Counted from the first letter of the stretch, positions 7,197 to 16,891 are shown. The stretch is DNA of 36,578 bases from Promethearchaeota archaeon (GCA_019894715.1 JAGXOA010000006.1:1-36578); one strand, 5' to 3'. Made by a program: numbers and translations. Notes: generated by a model from the sequence alone, not told the origin.

Positions 7197-10100
7197 TTAC
7201 CTTTTTTTTAATTCTTCAATTCTTTTACGTCTATCAGCTCGACTTTGAGCGATTTTTAACTTTAGATTGTCTAATTCTTTTATTTCTTTTGTTTCTTCGG
7301 AAATCTCATTCTTTTCATTGCCAATTTTATTTCTATAATTATTAATTGTATTGTTAATGTTAACTAAAATCTCATTCTCAATATTAATTTTTTCTAGATT
7401 ATATTTAGCTTCATTTAATTCAGATACGGCTTTCATAAACTTTTTCTGTATTATTGATTTTTGAGCACGATCGAGAGCTTCATAGCTTTTTTTAAATTCT
7501 TTAGTTTCCATAAAATTAGAATTATAAAGAACAATTAGAGGGACTTGAGCTTCCTCTTTAAGACTTTCTATAATGGTATTGATTTTATCAATTTTCCCTA
7601 TTTTATTCATGTTCTTTAATTTTTCAAGTTTTTCTGATAATTTTAAAACAACTTCATTATATCGATAATTTTTAATGAGAATATTTGCTATTTCTAACTC
7701 ATCAGGAAGGGATTCTTGTCCTTTTGCTAATATTTTTCTTCTTTCTTCCACTTTGATTCGTTTCAGTTCTTTTTTTTGTTCTTCAGCGATATTTAATATT
7801 TGTCTTAATTCTTCCTCTTCCTTTTCTTTTTTTTTCTGATATTTTTCTAGCCTTAGTGCTTGTTCTCTTTTTTTGTTCAGATCAAATAACAAATCTTGAT
7901 TAATATGAGCAACTTCCCTATCCCAATTAATTCTAGTAAATAATTTTCTGGCTTCTAAATAATTTTTATACGCATCATCAAATTTCTTCAATTTAATTAG
8001 TTTTGTCCCTATCTTTAGTAAATTATAAGCATTTTTGGAAATATCTTCTTCCTTTATTTTCAATTCTTGAATTAATTTCCTTTCTTTTTCTTTCTGGATA
8101 TTTTCAATTTTAGTAGTTTCGTTGATTTTTTTAATTTCTTCTTCTAGACTTTTTTCTAACCTTGATTGATTTGATTTTATCCTTTCCATTTCTTTTTGTT
8201 CTTTTTCATAGCTTAATTTCTTATTTTTTATCAATTCTATTGAATCTCTAATTAAATTTATACCTGATTTCCAATTTAGATTTTTAAATATATCTTGACT
8301 CTTTTCATATAAATCTAAAGCGTTATTAAAATTGTTTTGATCTATTTCTTCTTTTGCCTTATCCATGAGATCAAAAGCTTTCTTTTTTTGAATTTCAAAT
8401 TGTTCTTTTTGAAGTTTTTCATTTCTTTGTAGGTCATTATCTTTTTTTATTAGTTCTTCTTTTTCTCTTTTGGATTTCTCGACTAAAAATTTCTCATCTA
8501 ATATAGCTTGGTTAGTTTTTTCTATTTTTTGTTGTTCATCTTTTCTTAGTTTTTTATCTTCTTCTAATTTTTTTCTATAAAAATCAATTGAATTATCTAA
8601 TTTTTTAGCTTCTCTTATCCAACCTTTATCTTCAAATCTTATTTTTGCTTCTCTATAGTTATTTATGACCTCTTCATAAGGACATTCCAAATTAAGAATT
8701 CCTTCTTTAAATATATTTTTGGTATATTTTTTAGAAATATTCTCTGCTTTATTCAATATTTCATATATATCATCAAATATCTCTTGTTCTTTTTTCTTTT
8801 TATTTTCTATTTCTGTGAGAATAATTTTTCTTTCTTTTTCTAATTCTTCTGAGGATTTTCTACTTGGAGTGTATTGCATAATTGGTTTTTCTTTCTTTTT
8901 TTTTTCTAAAGATCTAATTTTATCATCTTTCTTCTTCTTATCTAAATAATATTGAACTGTATTATCTATATGATTTGCTTCATTTATCCATCCTATTTCT
9001 AATAAAATCACCTTTCCCTCTCTATATTGTTCAATCACTTTATCATATGGACTTTCAAAATCAGATAATCTAGCTTTTAATTTTAATTCATAAGTTCTCG
9101 CTTGTTTTTCTGCATCATCTATAATAGACATCGCTTTATCTAATCTTTCTTCTTTTTCTAATTCAATTTGTTTTAAATCCTCAAGTTGTTTATCATATAA
9201 TGGTTTTTTTTTTACTATCTTTGTTCGATGCATATTTTCAATTTCTTTATGACGTTTTAATTTGTCTACTTCAATCTCTCTTAGTTTTTGGACTTTTTCT
9301 ATTTTTTGTTTATAGATATTTATTTGATTCAAATAAATAGTAGCTTGGTCTAACCATCCTTTATCTAAAAGATTTTTACGAATTTTTCGATAGATCTTTA
9401 TTACTTCAGGATATATTGGTTTAGCTTTAAAATCTCCTTTTTTTAGCTTATTATCATACTCTCTAGCTAAATTTTCTGCTTGATTGACCATTTTTATTAT
9501 TTCGTTTTGAAATTGCTCATCAATTTCCTTTTGTTTAATATTTTTTGAAATTTTGGGTTGTGACTCTTGGATTAAATTATCATTAAACCTATGACTCTTT
9601 TCTAATTTTTCTTTTTGTTTTCGCTTTCTATTTTCAATATCCCTTAATTTAAAATCTTTTTCGAGTTTATTTTTATATAATTTTATTTGATCAGCATAAA
9701 TTAATGATTCTTCATTCCATCCATATTCATGAAGCTTATCTCTAATATTTCTATAAATATTAATTATCTCTTGATATGGGCATCCAATGTTGAAATTTCC
9801 TTTCTTTAATTGAGTTCCATAATCTCTTGCCATTCTTTCGGCTTTATCAACTTGTTTATCTATGTTTTCTTCAAATTCTTTATCTTCTAGTTCTTTTATT
9901 AGTTTTATTCCTTTACTTTTAGATGCTAAATTATCATCTGCTGCTTGAATAGAAACTTTAGGAAGGAAATTAATTTTTTTTTTATCTTGAGCTTTTTTTT
10001 CTTCTATTTCCTTTATTTTTTTATGTTTTTCAAGCTTTTCTTTATATATTCTAATTTGGTTGTTATAAATCGTTATTTGATTATTCCAACCTCTTTTTAT

Positions 10101-10319
10101 CAGAGCTTTTTTAATATCATCATAAATATCAATTATCTCAAGATATGGATTTTCTTCCAAAAAATTACCTTCTTTAAGAGCTTTTTTAAAACCAATTTCA
10201 TATTCTCTTACTATTTTATCAGCATTATTTACTAAATCAGTAATTTCTTCTTGAAATTCCTCATCATCTAATTTTTGAATTTCTAATCCTTTATTCTTTT
10301 CCTCATTCATCTTTCTCAT
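7197..10319 (-). CDS. 1040-residue protein of seven ~120-residue helical repeats joined by coiled coils
   Basis: The product is almost entirely helical and very rich in Lys, Glu and Ile. A unit recurs seven times: an 'AExxAREY..KLKKGDF' helix, 'PYxEVIxIYRxIRxxL', a Gly/Asn-Trp turn, then 'xxAxxYxxQIxxYKxKLEK' and a charged coiled-coil linker. The marker tryptophans fall at residues 78, 201, 322, 444, 567, 683 and 799, a spacing of 123, 121, 122, 123, 116 and 116. The first five units read Gly-Trp and the last two Asn-Trp, with a more TPR-like sequence (NNALDLYEKS, DDAYKNYLEA). Residues 800-1040 are more degenerate. The unit resembles a three-helix or TPR/MIT-like bundle; I do not recognise a named family. 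A scaffold or cytoskeleton-like role is an inference. There is no signal peptide or membrane segment. ATG codon 1 or 4 could be the start. Confidence 0.85.
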   Translation of the reverse strand: MRKMNEEKNKGLEIQKLDDEEFQEEITDLVNNADKIVREYEIGFKKALKEGNFLEENPYLEIIDIYDDIKKALIKRGWNNQITIYNNQIRIYKEKLEKHKKIKEIEEKKAQDKKKINFLPKVSIQAADDNLASKSKGIKLIKELEDKEFEENIDKQVDKAERMARDYGTQLKKGNFNIGCPYQEIINIYRNIRDKLHEYGWNEESLIYADQIKLYKNKLEKDFKLRDIENRKRKQKEKLEKSHRFNDNLIQESQPKISKNIKQKEIDEQFQNEIIKMVNQAENLAREYDNKLKKGDFKAKPIYPEVIKIYRKIRKNLLDKGWLDQATIYLNQINIYKQKIEKVQKLREIEVDKLKRHKEIENMHRTKIVKKKPLYDKQLEDLKQIELEKEERLDKAMSIIDDAEKQARTYELKLKARLSDFESPYDKVIEQYREGKVILLEIGWINEANHIDNTVQYYLDKKKKDDKIRSLEKKKKEKPIMQYTPSRKSSEELEKERKIILTEIENKKKKEQEIFDDIYEILNKAENISKKYTKNIFKEGILNLECPYEEVINNYREAKIRFEDKGWIREAKKLDNSIDFYRKKLEEDKKLRKDEQQKIEKTNQAILDEKFLVEKSKREKEELIKKDNDLQRNEKLQKEQFEIQKKKAFDLMDKAKEEIDQNNFNNALDLYEKSQDIFKNLNWKSGINLIRDSIELIKNKKLSYEKEQKEMERIKSNQSRLEKSLEEEIKKINETTKIENIQKEKERKLIQELKIKEEDISKNAYNLLKIGTKLIKLKKFDDAYKNYLEARKLFTRINWDREVAHINQDLLFDLNKKREQALRLEKYQKKKEKEEEELRQILNIAEEQKKELKRIKVEERRKILAKGQESLPDELEIANILIKNYRYNEVVLKLSEKLEKLKNMNKIGKIDKINTIIESLKEEAQVPLIVLYNSNFMETKEFKKSYEALDRAQKSIIQKKFMKAVSELNEAKYNLEKINIENEILVNINNTINNYRNKIGNEKNEISEETKEIKELDNLKLKIAQSRADRRKRIEELKKR

Positions 10320-10452
10320 CTCAAAGAGGGAAAACTAATAATCAATATTGATAAATTGAAATAAATTATCCTAGGATAATAAAGTTAAGTTAAATATTAA
10401 AATTCATTTTTGTTGATTTTTTTTTCAATTTCTGAGTAAAGATTATGATGTA

Positions 10453-10845
10453 CTATTCATGGAGTTTTACAAAGCGATTAAGATAATCATCACAAATTCT
10501 ACCCCCTTCATTTGTTAAACTCCATTTATTTTCCGATTTCTTGACGAGATCTAAAGGAATTAAATTTTCAAGTATTTCTTTTAATTCATTTTCCGATTTT
10601 CTTATGTCAAAATCATTTTTTAAGCTGTATAGGATATCATTTAAAGGAACAGATTCTCCTAGTTCATCTTCCATTATACCTAGGGCGGAGATAATTTGTT
10701 GTTCATTTTCCATTACTTCACTCATTTCATTAGAGACTTCTTCTAATAACCATGGATGTTCTTTCAACATGGTTTTTATTTTTTCTTCATCCCCACTTCT
10801 AAAAATATCATCAAAATCTTCTCGAATTTTCTTTTTTTTTACCAT
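10453..10845 (-). CDS. Small protein with C-terminal winged helix
   Basis: The 130-residue product begins with a basic patch (MVKKKKIREDF), followed by helices with a 'HPWLLEEVSNEMSEVMENEQQIISALG' segment. The C-terminal half (about 65-130) has the helix-helix-wing pattern of a winged helix: 'LNDILYSLKNDFDIRKSENELKEILENLIPLDLVKKSENKWSLTNEG'. The hydrophobic spacing and the 'LxLTxEG' strand near the end are typical of archaeal wHTH domains. It could be a transcription regulator or a protein-interaction wHTH. It is 133 bp upstream of the repeat protein on the same strand and divergent from the UPF0182 gene. Confidence 0.7.
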   Translation of the reverse strand: MVKKKKIREDFDDIFRSGDEEKIKTMLKEHPWLLEEVSNEMSEVMENEQQIISALGIMEDELGESVPLNDILYSLKNDFDIRKSENELKEILENLIPLDLVKKSENKWSLTNEGGRICDDYLNRFVKLHE

Positions 10846-11024
10846 ATGCTCTCACATTTATTATGAACTTTGATTGAATTATGAAGAATTTTTTACATTA
10901 CTTATAATATTTTGTAATAAATCATTTTATCTTAACTTTAAAATATAACAATGATTAATATATTTAGAATTTACATTTTATCAATTATTAATAAAAAAAA
11001 AAACGAGAGATTTAATGATTTTTT

Positions 11025-14000
11025 ATGGTATTCGAAAGATTTAGACAATCACGATTATCAAACTCTAGACGAGATGATGATCTAATTGAGATTGATACCC
11101 CACCAGAGAAAGGGAGATTTAAATATCGACCATTTAAAAAGAGACCTAAACTAAGAAAATACTATATAATTGCTATAATTGCTGCAATTATTCTTGTAAT
11201 ACTAACTATTTTTTGGTGGTGGCCAGCTTGGTATGCGGGTATTAATCTTAATTCTCAATTGTACAACAATAAAGCTGGAGGACTTAATTTCATGGAACAT
11301 AGATTTCTTAATTATTGGTCAAATTTTTTCTTTTTTAATAAATCTGCTCTAATTGGAGCACTTATTGGGTCAATAATTATGAGTTTCCCTCCAGATAGAA
11401 TATTATTAACTGCAATTGGTACAAAATTAAGATTTGGGAAACCTTCTAGGAAAAAGGCTCTATTATTTTGGTGGACTGCTGGATTTGCTATGTTTTATGG
11501 ACTTGGGTTCTTAATTGATATGTCAGGTCAGTTTTCATGGAATATGTACTTAGTTGAGAGTGGAGAAATAGATTTTAATCCATTTACTCTTATTTTTGAT
11601 GCTTTTAATGTTTTAATGAACTCTAATAATATTGATATCAGTAGCATATACATATATCAAAGTCTTTATGTCCCAATTATTAATTTTATTATAGGTGTTC
11701 TGATGTTCAGAGCTTCTCTGAAAATCTTACAAAATATCTATATTCGAAGAAATGATTATCAAGTGTTAATGAGCTCTTTATTTATTGTATCACTTTTATT
11801 TGGTTTGATATTTTTCAATATTCCAATGTTACCACTTGATGGAATTCAGATAACTCAAATTTGGACATTTATTATTGGATTCTTTAGTTTAATGGCACTA
11901 AGTCTTATTCTTTTCATATATGGAAAAATAAAATTATCAGAAAACCCAAGAAATTATATCTTATTTGGTAAAGAAAGAAGAAAAGTAATAATTATGTCTA
12001 TAATAACATTATTTGTCATAATTATCCCTCTTTTCATTAGTATTGGACCAACTATTAATTTGAGTAATGCATCTGTATATGAACGAGAGAAATGGGTAAA
12101 AAAAATTAACCGTCAAATCGAATGGACTCATTTATGTGCGGGATTAGATATTTTTGAAGAACGACCTATTCAAAACTTTACTGATTCGACAAATGCTACA
12201 AATGACGATTTAATGATAAAGCAAATTAGACAATATGATCAGACTTACGCTGTAAAAACACTATCTGCAAAAATTGGTACAACATATGAAGGTTTAGCTG
12301 ACTCTGATATAGTTTACATAAATGGGACGGAATATTGGGTTGCACCAAAAACTATAAGAATTGCTCAATTCTCTGGAGATCCTGTCGCGATACATACAGA
12401 ACTTTATGATCATGTAGAAGGAATTATGGCTATTGATACCTTTAATGGGACATTAGTTAATATTACTAATACATTTAACATTTCTGAAAGTTATCCTATC
12501 TTTTTTGGAGAATCTGAAAGTAGTAAATTTCTAATAGAACAAGGGCTTTCTACTTATGGGCGATTAGGTGCTTACGATTCTGATATTCTACTAGATACAG
12601 ATTGGAGCGGTGGTATCGAGAAAAATGTTCATGTATATAATGGAACTCCTGATGGAACTCTTTCTGGTTTGGAAGGATTTTGGTATACCACTGGAATGGG
12701 TCTTTGGGGATATTCTTCTAAAACAGAATATAATTTTCTAATAAATAGAAATGTAAAGAAAAGAGTAGGAAATATATTATTACCCAATATGAAAATAGAT
12801 AGCGATCCATATATGGTATTTGATCAAATGGGAAAAATGTATTATGCTGTTTCAATCTATACTTCAATAGAAATAGGATCATATTCAGCCACTCCAATAT
12901 ATAGATTTTTAGGTGTGTGTTTAGTTGATGTGGAAAATGGATTGCTTGAATTTTATGGAAATCCTGCTTTAGAAGCTTCATCAGCAGATCCAACATTTCC
13001 GCTTTGGCAACTATACGTATCAAGGTACAATTGGCAAATCGCACCAAATTGGTTACTTGAACAGATGAGATATCCTGAAGATCTTTTTGAATTACAATTG
13101 GAAGCAAATTATATATACCATGTACGAGATCTAAAGAGTTGGAAAAGAGGAGATGATTTTCAAGAACGTCCAGAAGATGGAGATCTTTTTTATATTGAAA
13201 CTATTCTTGGAGATGGAATTGTTGAGTTTGTAGGATTAGATATTGTTGAATATAGAGGTCTAGATGCAAGAACTCTAGCTGGTATGTATGTTATGCGACA
13301 TGGTACAAACTTAGGAGAGGCTATATTCTATCATACAAGGGATTTAGGTGCAAATCAGTTAATTGGACCTCAAACTGCGAGAGATAGTTATATTTCTGAA
13401 GCTTCACAAGATATTACTTTAATACAAGATCCTAGTAGTGGGAATATACTCATCTATCCTTTATTAAATTCAATATATTATTATATCCCCACTTATAGTA
13501 ATGTAGGGGGAATACAAAATCTTAATTTAGCGGGATTTGTTGAAGGATTTTCAAGAGATGTTGGATATGGTGAAGGTGCAAATGAAGCTTATGAAGATTT
13601 AGGAAAATTCCCTCCAACTGCATTTACACTAACTTCAAATGCAGTTAACCCTGATCGCGATGGTAAACTTACATTATCATGGACAGAATCGGAATATACT
13701 GATTCATATTTTCTATATCAAAATGATACTCTAGTCGAAGAGATTGATTCTTCAGAATTATCATATTTTATATCTAATTTGAGCGATGGTTATTATAATT
13801 ATCAATTAGAAGCAGAAAATGAATATGGGACAATAACCTCAAACAATCATCTTGTAAACGTAAGTTTAATTCCAATCAGTTATGATTTCTTTATGGATGA
13901 TTCATTGGGCCTTCCTAATGACTTAGCTCAAATAAGAGTAGAGATCGAGAATTTTAATAGTGATTATTTGGCTGGACCTGTAGAAAATATAAGTGTAATT

Positions 14001-14282
14001 CTAAAATTATATACTACCCATGATGATCTTGATCTTACATTACATGGACTTGATGATTATTCAATTAATAGTTCTCTACTAATACTTCCAGATTATTATG
14101 AAATTAATTATACTCTTATAAATAATACAAATTTGCTTTCTGGAAGAGGAATAATCCTAAATGGTTGGTTAAATAGCACAAGATCTGATATAGTTATTCA
14201 TTATGTCTGGATATTACTTATCCAAGATATAGAATTGTATGTTTCTGATGTTGGAGATATTATAGTATCTTCTGAGATTTAA
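11025..14282 (+). CDS. UPF0182-family membrane protein with C-terminal FN3 domain
   Basis: This 1085-residue protein has a basic cytosolic N-terminus, then about seven transmembrane helices before residue 350 and a large extracellular part. That is the UPF0182 (PF03699) architecture. Family-like stretches include 'YWVAPKTIRIAQFSGDP' (about 430-450), 'LEQMRYPEDLFELQ' (about 680), and the block from 'GMYVMRHGTNLGEAIFY' through 'GPQTARDSYISE' to 'GNILIYPLLNSIYYYIP' (about 750-830). The last block corresponds to the conserved GPxQ-x-ARI and GNLLVIP region of the family. Residues about 862-950 look like a fibronectin type III domain (PPTAF, LSWTES, YFLYQNDT, YQLEAENEYG), followed by another beta-rich domain. 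N-x-S/T sites are many. The molecular function of UPF0182 is unknown. A 17-T tract follows the stop codon. Confidence 0.85.
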   Translation: MVFERFRQSRLSNSRRDDDLIEIDTPPEKGRFKYRPFKKRPKLRKYYIIAIIAAIILVILTIFWWWPAWYAGINLNSQLYNNKAGGLNFMEHRFLNYWSNFFFFNKSALIGALIGSIIMSFPPDRILLTAIGTKLRFGKPSRKKALLFWWTAGFAMFYGLGFLIDMSGQFSWNMYLVESGEIDFNPFTLIFDAFNVLMNSNNIDISSIYIYQSLYVPIINFIIGVLMFRASLKILQNIYIRRNDYQVLMSSLFIVSLLFGLIFFNIPMLPLDGIQITQIWTFIIGFFSLMALSLILFIYGKIKLSENPRNYILFGKERRKVIIMSIITLFVIIIPLFISIGPTINLSNASVYEREKWVKKINRQIEWTHLCAGLDIFEERPIQNFTDSTNATNDDLMIKQIRQYDQTYAVKTLSAKIGTTYEGLADSDIVYINGTEYWVAPKTIRIAQFSGDPVAIHTELYDHVEGIMAIDTFNGTLVNITNTFNISESYPIFFGESESSKFLIEQGLSTYGRLGAYDSDILLDTDWSGGIEKNVHVYNGTPDGTLSGLEGFWYTTGMGLWGYSSKTEYNFLINRNVKKRVGNILLPNMKIDSDPYMVFDQMGKMYYAVSIYTSIEIGSYSATPIYRFLGVCLVDVENGLLEFYGNPALEASSADPTFPLWQLYVSRYNWQIAPNWLLEQMRYPEDLFELQLEANYIYHVRDLKSWKRGDDFQERPEDGDLFYIETILGDGIVEFVGLDIVEYRGLDARTLAGMYVMRHGTNLGEAIFYHTRDLGANQLIGPQTARDSYISEASQDITLIQDPSSGNILIYPLLNSIYYYIPTYSNVGGIQNLNLAGFVEGFSRDVGYGEGANEAYEDLGKFPPTAFTLTSNAVNPDRDGKLTLSWTESEYTDSYFLYQNDTLVEEIDSSELSYFISNLSDGYYNYQLEAENEYGTITSNNHLVNVSLIPISYDFFMDDSLGLPNDLAQIRVEIENFNSDYLAGPVENISVILKLYTTHDDLDLTLHGLDDYSINSSLLILPDYYEINYTLINNTNLLSGRGIILNGWLNSTRSDIVIHYVWILLIQDIELYVSDVGDIIVSSEI

Positions 14283-14292
14283 TATTAACCTA

Positions 14293-14309
14293 TTTTTTTT
14301 TTTTTTTTT
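14293..14309 (+). terminator. Poly-T terminator after the UPF0182 gene
   Basis: A run of 17 T on the coding strand starts 11 bp after the TAA stop. Archaeal RNA polymerase terminates at such oligo-T tracts without needing a hairpin. The next gene starts 135 bp further on and so probably has its own promoter. Confidence 0.6.
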
Positions 14310-14444
14310 AAAATAGATAGAAGATCCAATTTTAGATAGAATTTATCACTTTTTAAAAAAAGATTTATAATCTATTTATTTTGTTAATATCAAATTAAAC
14401 TTTTTATACAATAATTCAATTAAAATTTAAACAAGATAAATACC

Positions 14445-15581
14445 ATGAAAAAAACTGCTATTTTTTTAATATTTATTTTAGTCGTCGGAAGTATTATTGG
14501 TACTATATCATATTTTATCTTTTTTTATAATCCAAATCCACAAAGTACTACTAAATATGTTCGAATTTATGTAAATAGTACAATTTATGGAAGTTTACAA
14601 ACTGAAATTAACCAATATGATCAAGATGTTAAAAATCAAGGATATTTAACATCTATTATAAGCTGGTCTGATACAAATGTTTCTAATCTTAGAGGAGATC
14701 TTATAAATTCTTATAATACTAGTCTTGTTGGAGCAGTTTTAATTGGGGAAATGCCTTATGCTCTCTATGATGATGAGTCTATAGGAGATACTGAACTTGC
14801 ATATCCATGTGATCTTCTCCTTATGGATTTAGATGGAATGATAGGAGATATGTCAGGTGATGGCGATTTTGATATGCATGTCAATGGAACTGGTGATATC
14901 TTTCCAGAAATATGGATAGGAAGAATAAATCCAGAATGTCTAAATAATCTTGCCGTTTCATATATTCAAACATATAAAGATTACTTTTCCAGAAATCATG
15001 CTTATAGGACAGGAAATCTTACGCGTCCTGATAATGCTTTACTTTATATTGATGATGATTGGGCACATTTACAATCTGCAATGCTCAATGACTTCAATAC
15101 GTCAGGATATTCTTCTATAACTAATATATATAATTCCACAATTACAACAGATATAGACTATGAAACAAATCAATTAACAAATTCTTCTTATGAATGGGTT
15201 CATGTTATGGTTCACTCTTTCTCATGGCAACAACAATGGGGGCCAGCAGGTGATGGAACTCAAGGTATAACAAATAACACAGATATAAATTCTATTGTTA
15301 CTCAACCATTATTTTATAATCTTTTTTCATGTTCTGCATGCGATATTGGATATACAAATAATTTGGGGACGCAATATCTTTTCTCAAATAACACACTTGC
15401 AGTCATTGGTTCAACCAAAACAGGTGGAATGTGGATGATTAGCTACTTCTATACGCCTCTTAACCAAGGTAAAACAATAGGTGAAGCATTTCGATTATGG
15501 TGGTGGAATGGATTACATGGGCCTTCTGATATAGATTCTAAAGGAATGATTATTCTTGGCGATCCCCTTTTGACAAAATAA
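14445..15581 (+). CDS. Membrane-anchored C25 (gingipain)-like cysteine peptidase
   Basis: The 378-residue product starts with a signal/anchor (KK then 20 hydrophobic residues to about residue 27), so the rest is extracellular. The body fits a caspase-fold (clan CD) peptidase of the C25 type. It has a strand ending in 'VGAVLIGEMPYA', an acidic 'LLMDLDGMIGDMSGDGDFD' segment, 'PEIWIGRI', and then the probable catalytic dyad. The dyad is His257 in 'HVMVHSFSWQQQW' and Cys296 in 'LFSCSACDIG' (Cys299 also nearby). After it come 'LAVIGSTKTGGMW', 'PLNQGKTIGEAF' and 'GMIILGDPLL', the usual C-terminal motifs of C25-like domains. The His-Cys spacing (39) is close to that of gingipains. It follows the UPF0182 gene on the same strand, so both may act at the cell surface. 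Substrate unknown. Confidence 0.8.
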   Translation: MKKTAIFLIFILVVGSIIGTISYFIFFYNPNPQSTTKYVRIYVNSTIYGSLQTEINQYDQDVKNQGYLTSIISWSDTNVSNLRGDLINSYNTSLVGAVLIGEMPYALYDDESIGDTELAYPCDLLLMDLDGMIGDMSGDGDFDMHVNGTGDIFPEIWIGRINPECLNNLAVSYIQTYKDYFSRNHAYRTGNLTRPDNALLYIDDDWAHLQSAMLNDFNTSGYSSITNIYNSTITTDIDYETNQLTNSSYEWVHVMVHSFSWQQQWGPAGDGTQGITNNTDINSIVTQPLFYNLFSCSACDIGYTNNLGTQYLFSNNTLAVIGSTKTGGMWMISYFYTPLNQGKTIGEAFRLWWWNGLHGPSDIDSKGMIILGDPLLTK

Positions 15582-15586
15582 AATAC

Positions 15587-15621
15587 TTTTTTTTTTTTAA
15601 TTTTCTTTGAATGAAAGAAAA
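15587..15621. terminator. Terminator region between convergent genes (poly-T plus 8-bp hairpin)
   Basis: A 12-T tract (15587-15598) follows the C25-like gene by 5 bp. A perfect 8-bp inverted repeat follows: TTTTCTTT (15601-15608), a GAATG loop, AAAGAAAA (15614-15621). The region lies between the convergent peptidase and proteasome genes and could serve both directions. Confidence 0.5.
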
Positions 15622-15653
15622 GAAAGAGTTGTATCTAAATAGTTAATAATTAA

Positions 15654-16376
15654 TCATTCAGACTTGTTTAAGAATTGTTCAATTTCATCTTTTGAAGCGA
15701 TTGTGAATTTTTTATCCTTAGATTTAATATAGGAAAGCCTAATATTTTCTTTTGTTGATTCATCATCATTTGCTTCCTTAACAGAATTTAGAGCCAATTG
15801 AACTAGATCTTCAAAACTTAAATCTTCACTATAGTTTGTCCTTAAGTACTCACGAGCGGTAGCTTCACCATTACCCATTGCATAAGCCTTAAATGAACGA
15901 TATATTCCACTTGGAGATGTAGTATAAATTTGAGTCCCTACAGAATCTATTCCTATAAAGAATAATGCACATCCCCATGGTCTTATTCCACCATATTGTG
16001 TATATTGTTGCATTACATCTGCAATTGTTTTTACTAACATATTAAGACGTACTGGTTCATCATAGGTTAGTCTAAAAGATTGTCCTTGAACTCGAGCATA
16101 ATCTACTAATGCACGAGAATCAGCATGGAGTCCTGAAATTGCTACACCAATATGCTCATCAACTTGAAATATTTTATCAATTTCGTCAGCATCCATTAAT
16201 GTTGAAGGAATTTTTATTTGAGCAGCTAAACATACATCTTCTTTAGACTTTACAGCAACCGCTAATGTTCCTCGTCGAACTGCTTCTAAAGCATATTCAA
16301 CTTGATAAAGGCGACCTTCTGGACTAAATACAGTTAGTGCCCTATCATATTTTATTTGTCCGCCACCACCAAACAT
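15654..16376 (-). CDS. psmA: Proteasome alpha subunit
   Basis: The 240-residue protein is a full-length archaeal 20S proteasome alpha subunit, forming the outer heptameric rings that gate entry to the proteolytic chamber. It has the alpha-type N-terminal helix and gate segment 'YDRALTVFSPEGRLYQVEYA' (residues 10-29) followed by 'LEAVRRGTLAVAVKSKEDV'. Later come 'GLHADSRALVDYAR', 'RPWGCALFFIGID', 'YTTSPSGIYRSFKAYAMGNG', and a charged C-terminal helix. The Thr nucleophile of beta subunits is absent, as expected. No beta subunit or PAN gene is in the window. Transcription is leftward, convergent with the C25-like gene. A TATA-like TTATATTA lies about 30-40 bp upstream of the ATG. Confidence 0.97.
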   Translation of the reverse strand: MFGGGGQIKYDRALTVFSPEGRLYQVEYALEAVRRGTLAVAVKSKEDVCLAAQIKIPSTLMDADEIDKIFQVDEHIGVAISGLHADSRALVDYARVQGQSFRLTYDEPVRLNMLVKTIADVMQQYTQYGGIRPWGCALFFIGIDSVGTQIYTTSPSGIYRSFKAYAMGNGEATAREYLRTNYSEDLSFEDLVQLALNSVKEANDDESTKENIRLSYIKSKDKKFTIASKDEIEQFLNKSE

Positions 16377-16519
16377 AGCTAAATCAACTATTTATAGTAA
16401 ATGTAATTATATTATTTGATTGATTATTATAATCTAATATTATTTACAAATTTAAAGTCTAATTTTAATTTAATGTTTATGTATTAAACAATCCTTGAAA
16501 TAAACTCAATTTGTTTATC

Positions 16520-16793
16520 TAAACAAAAGAAAACCCATTCTTTTAGGGATGGGATGAATTTTGTTAAAAAAAATATTGCAAAAATCACTAATAGATATCA
16601 CACCCTATTTTTAAATAGAGAAAAAACTCTATATTTAGTATTGATGATAAATTAGATAACCAATAATTCATCATCATGCTACCATAGGGATTACGGGACG
16701 TCAAGCGTTTGGAGAAACTGTAAGACTCAATTAATCCATTGAACTCATTTCGATGAATTACGAATCCAACACCTTTAAGTGATGGTAGTTCAA
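16520..16793 (+). mobile_element. Non-autonomous IS200/IS605-like element, copy 2
   Basis: This is the second copy of the unit at 5501-5772, same orientation, 274 bp. It starts TAAACAAAAGAAAACCC, has the terminal hairpin (CCCAT-TCTTTTAGGG-ATGGG), keeps the ATAGAG/CTCTAT stem with a changed loop, and ends GATGGTAGTTCAA. Differences from copy 1 are substitutions plus small indels near 16555-16575. The sequence directly after the terminal TTCAA differs from copy 1, as expected for an element boundary. In omega-RNA terms this flank would be the guide. It occupies most of the 514-bp gap between psmA and the GTPase gene. The rest of that gap (16377-16519, 16794-16891) shows only A/T-rich DNA. Confidence 0.75.
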
Positions 16794-16891
16794 GAATATA
16801 TCTGAATAAATAGGATTAGAAATTATAAAATGTGCATTAATTTTTATCAATTCTAGGTTTATTTATAGCTAAAAAGAGATTGGTCGTAGTT

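Noticed and set aside
9945-10235. Phe-rich plus-strand frames antisense to the repeat protein (also 8719-8949)
   Set aside because: These are mirror products of Lys/Glu-rich coiled-coil codons. They have no plausible start signals and a poly-Phe character.
12718-13107. 129-codon frame antisense to the UPF0182 gene
   Set aside because: The sense frame is clearly the real gene with family motifs. The antisense product has no domain.
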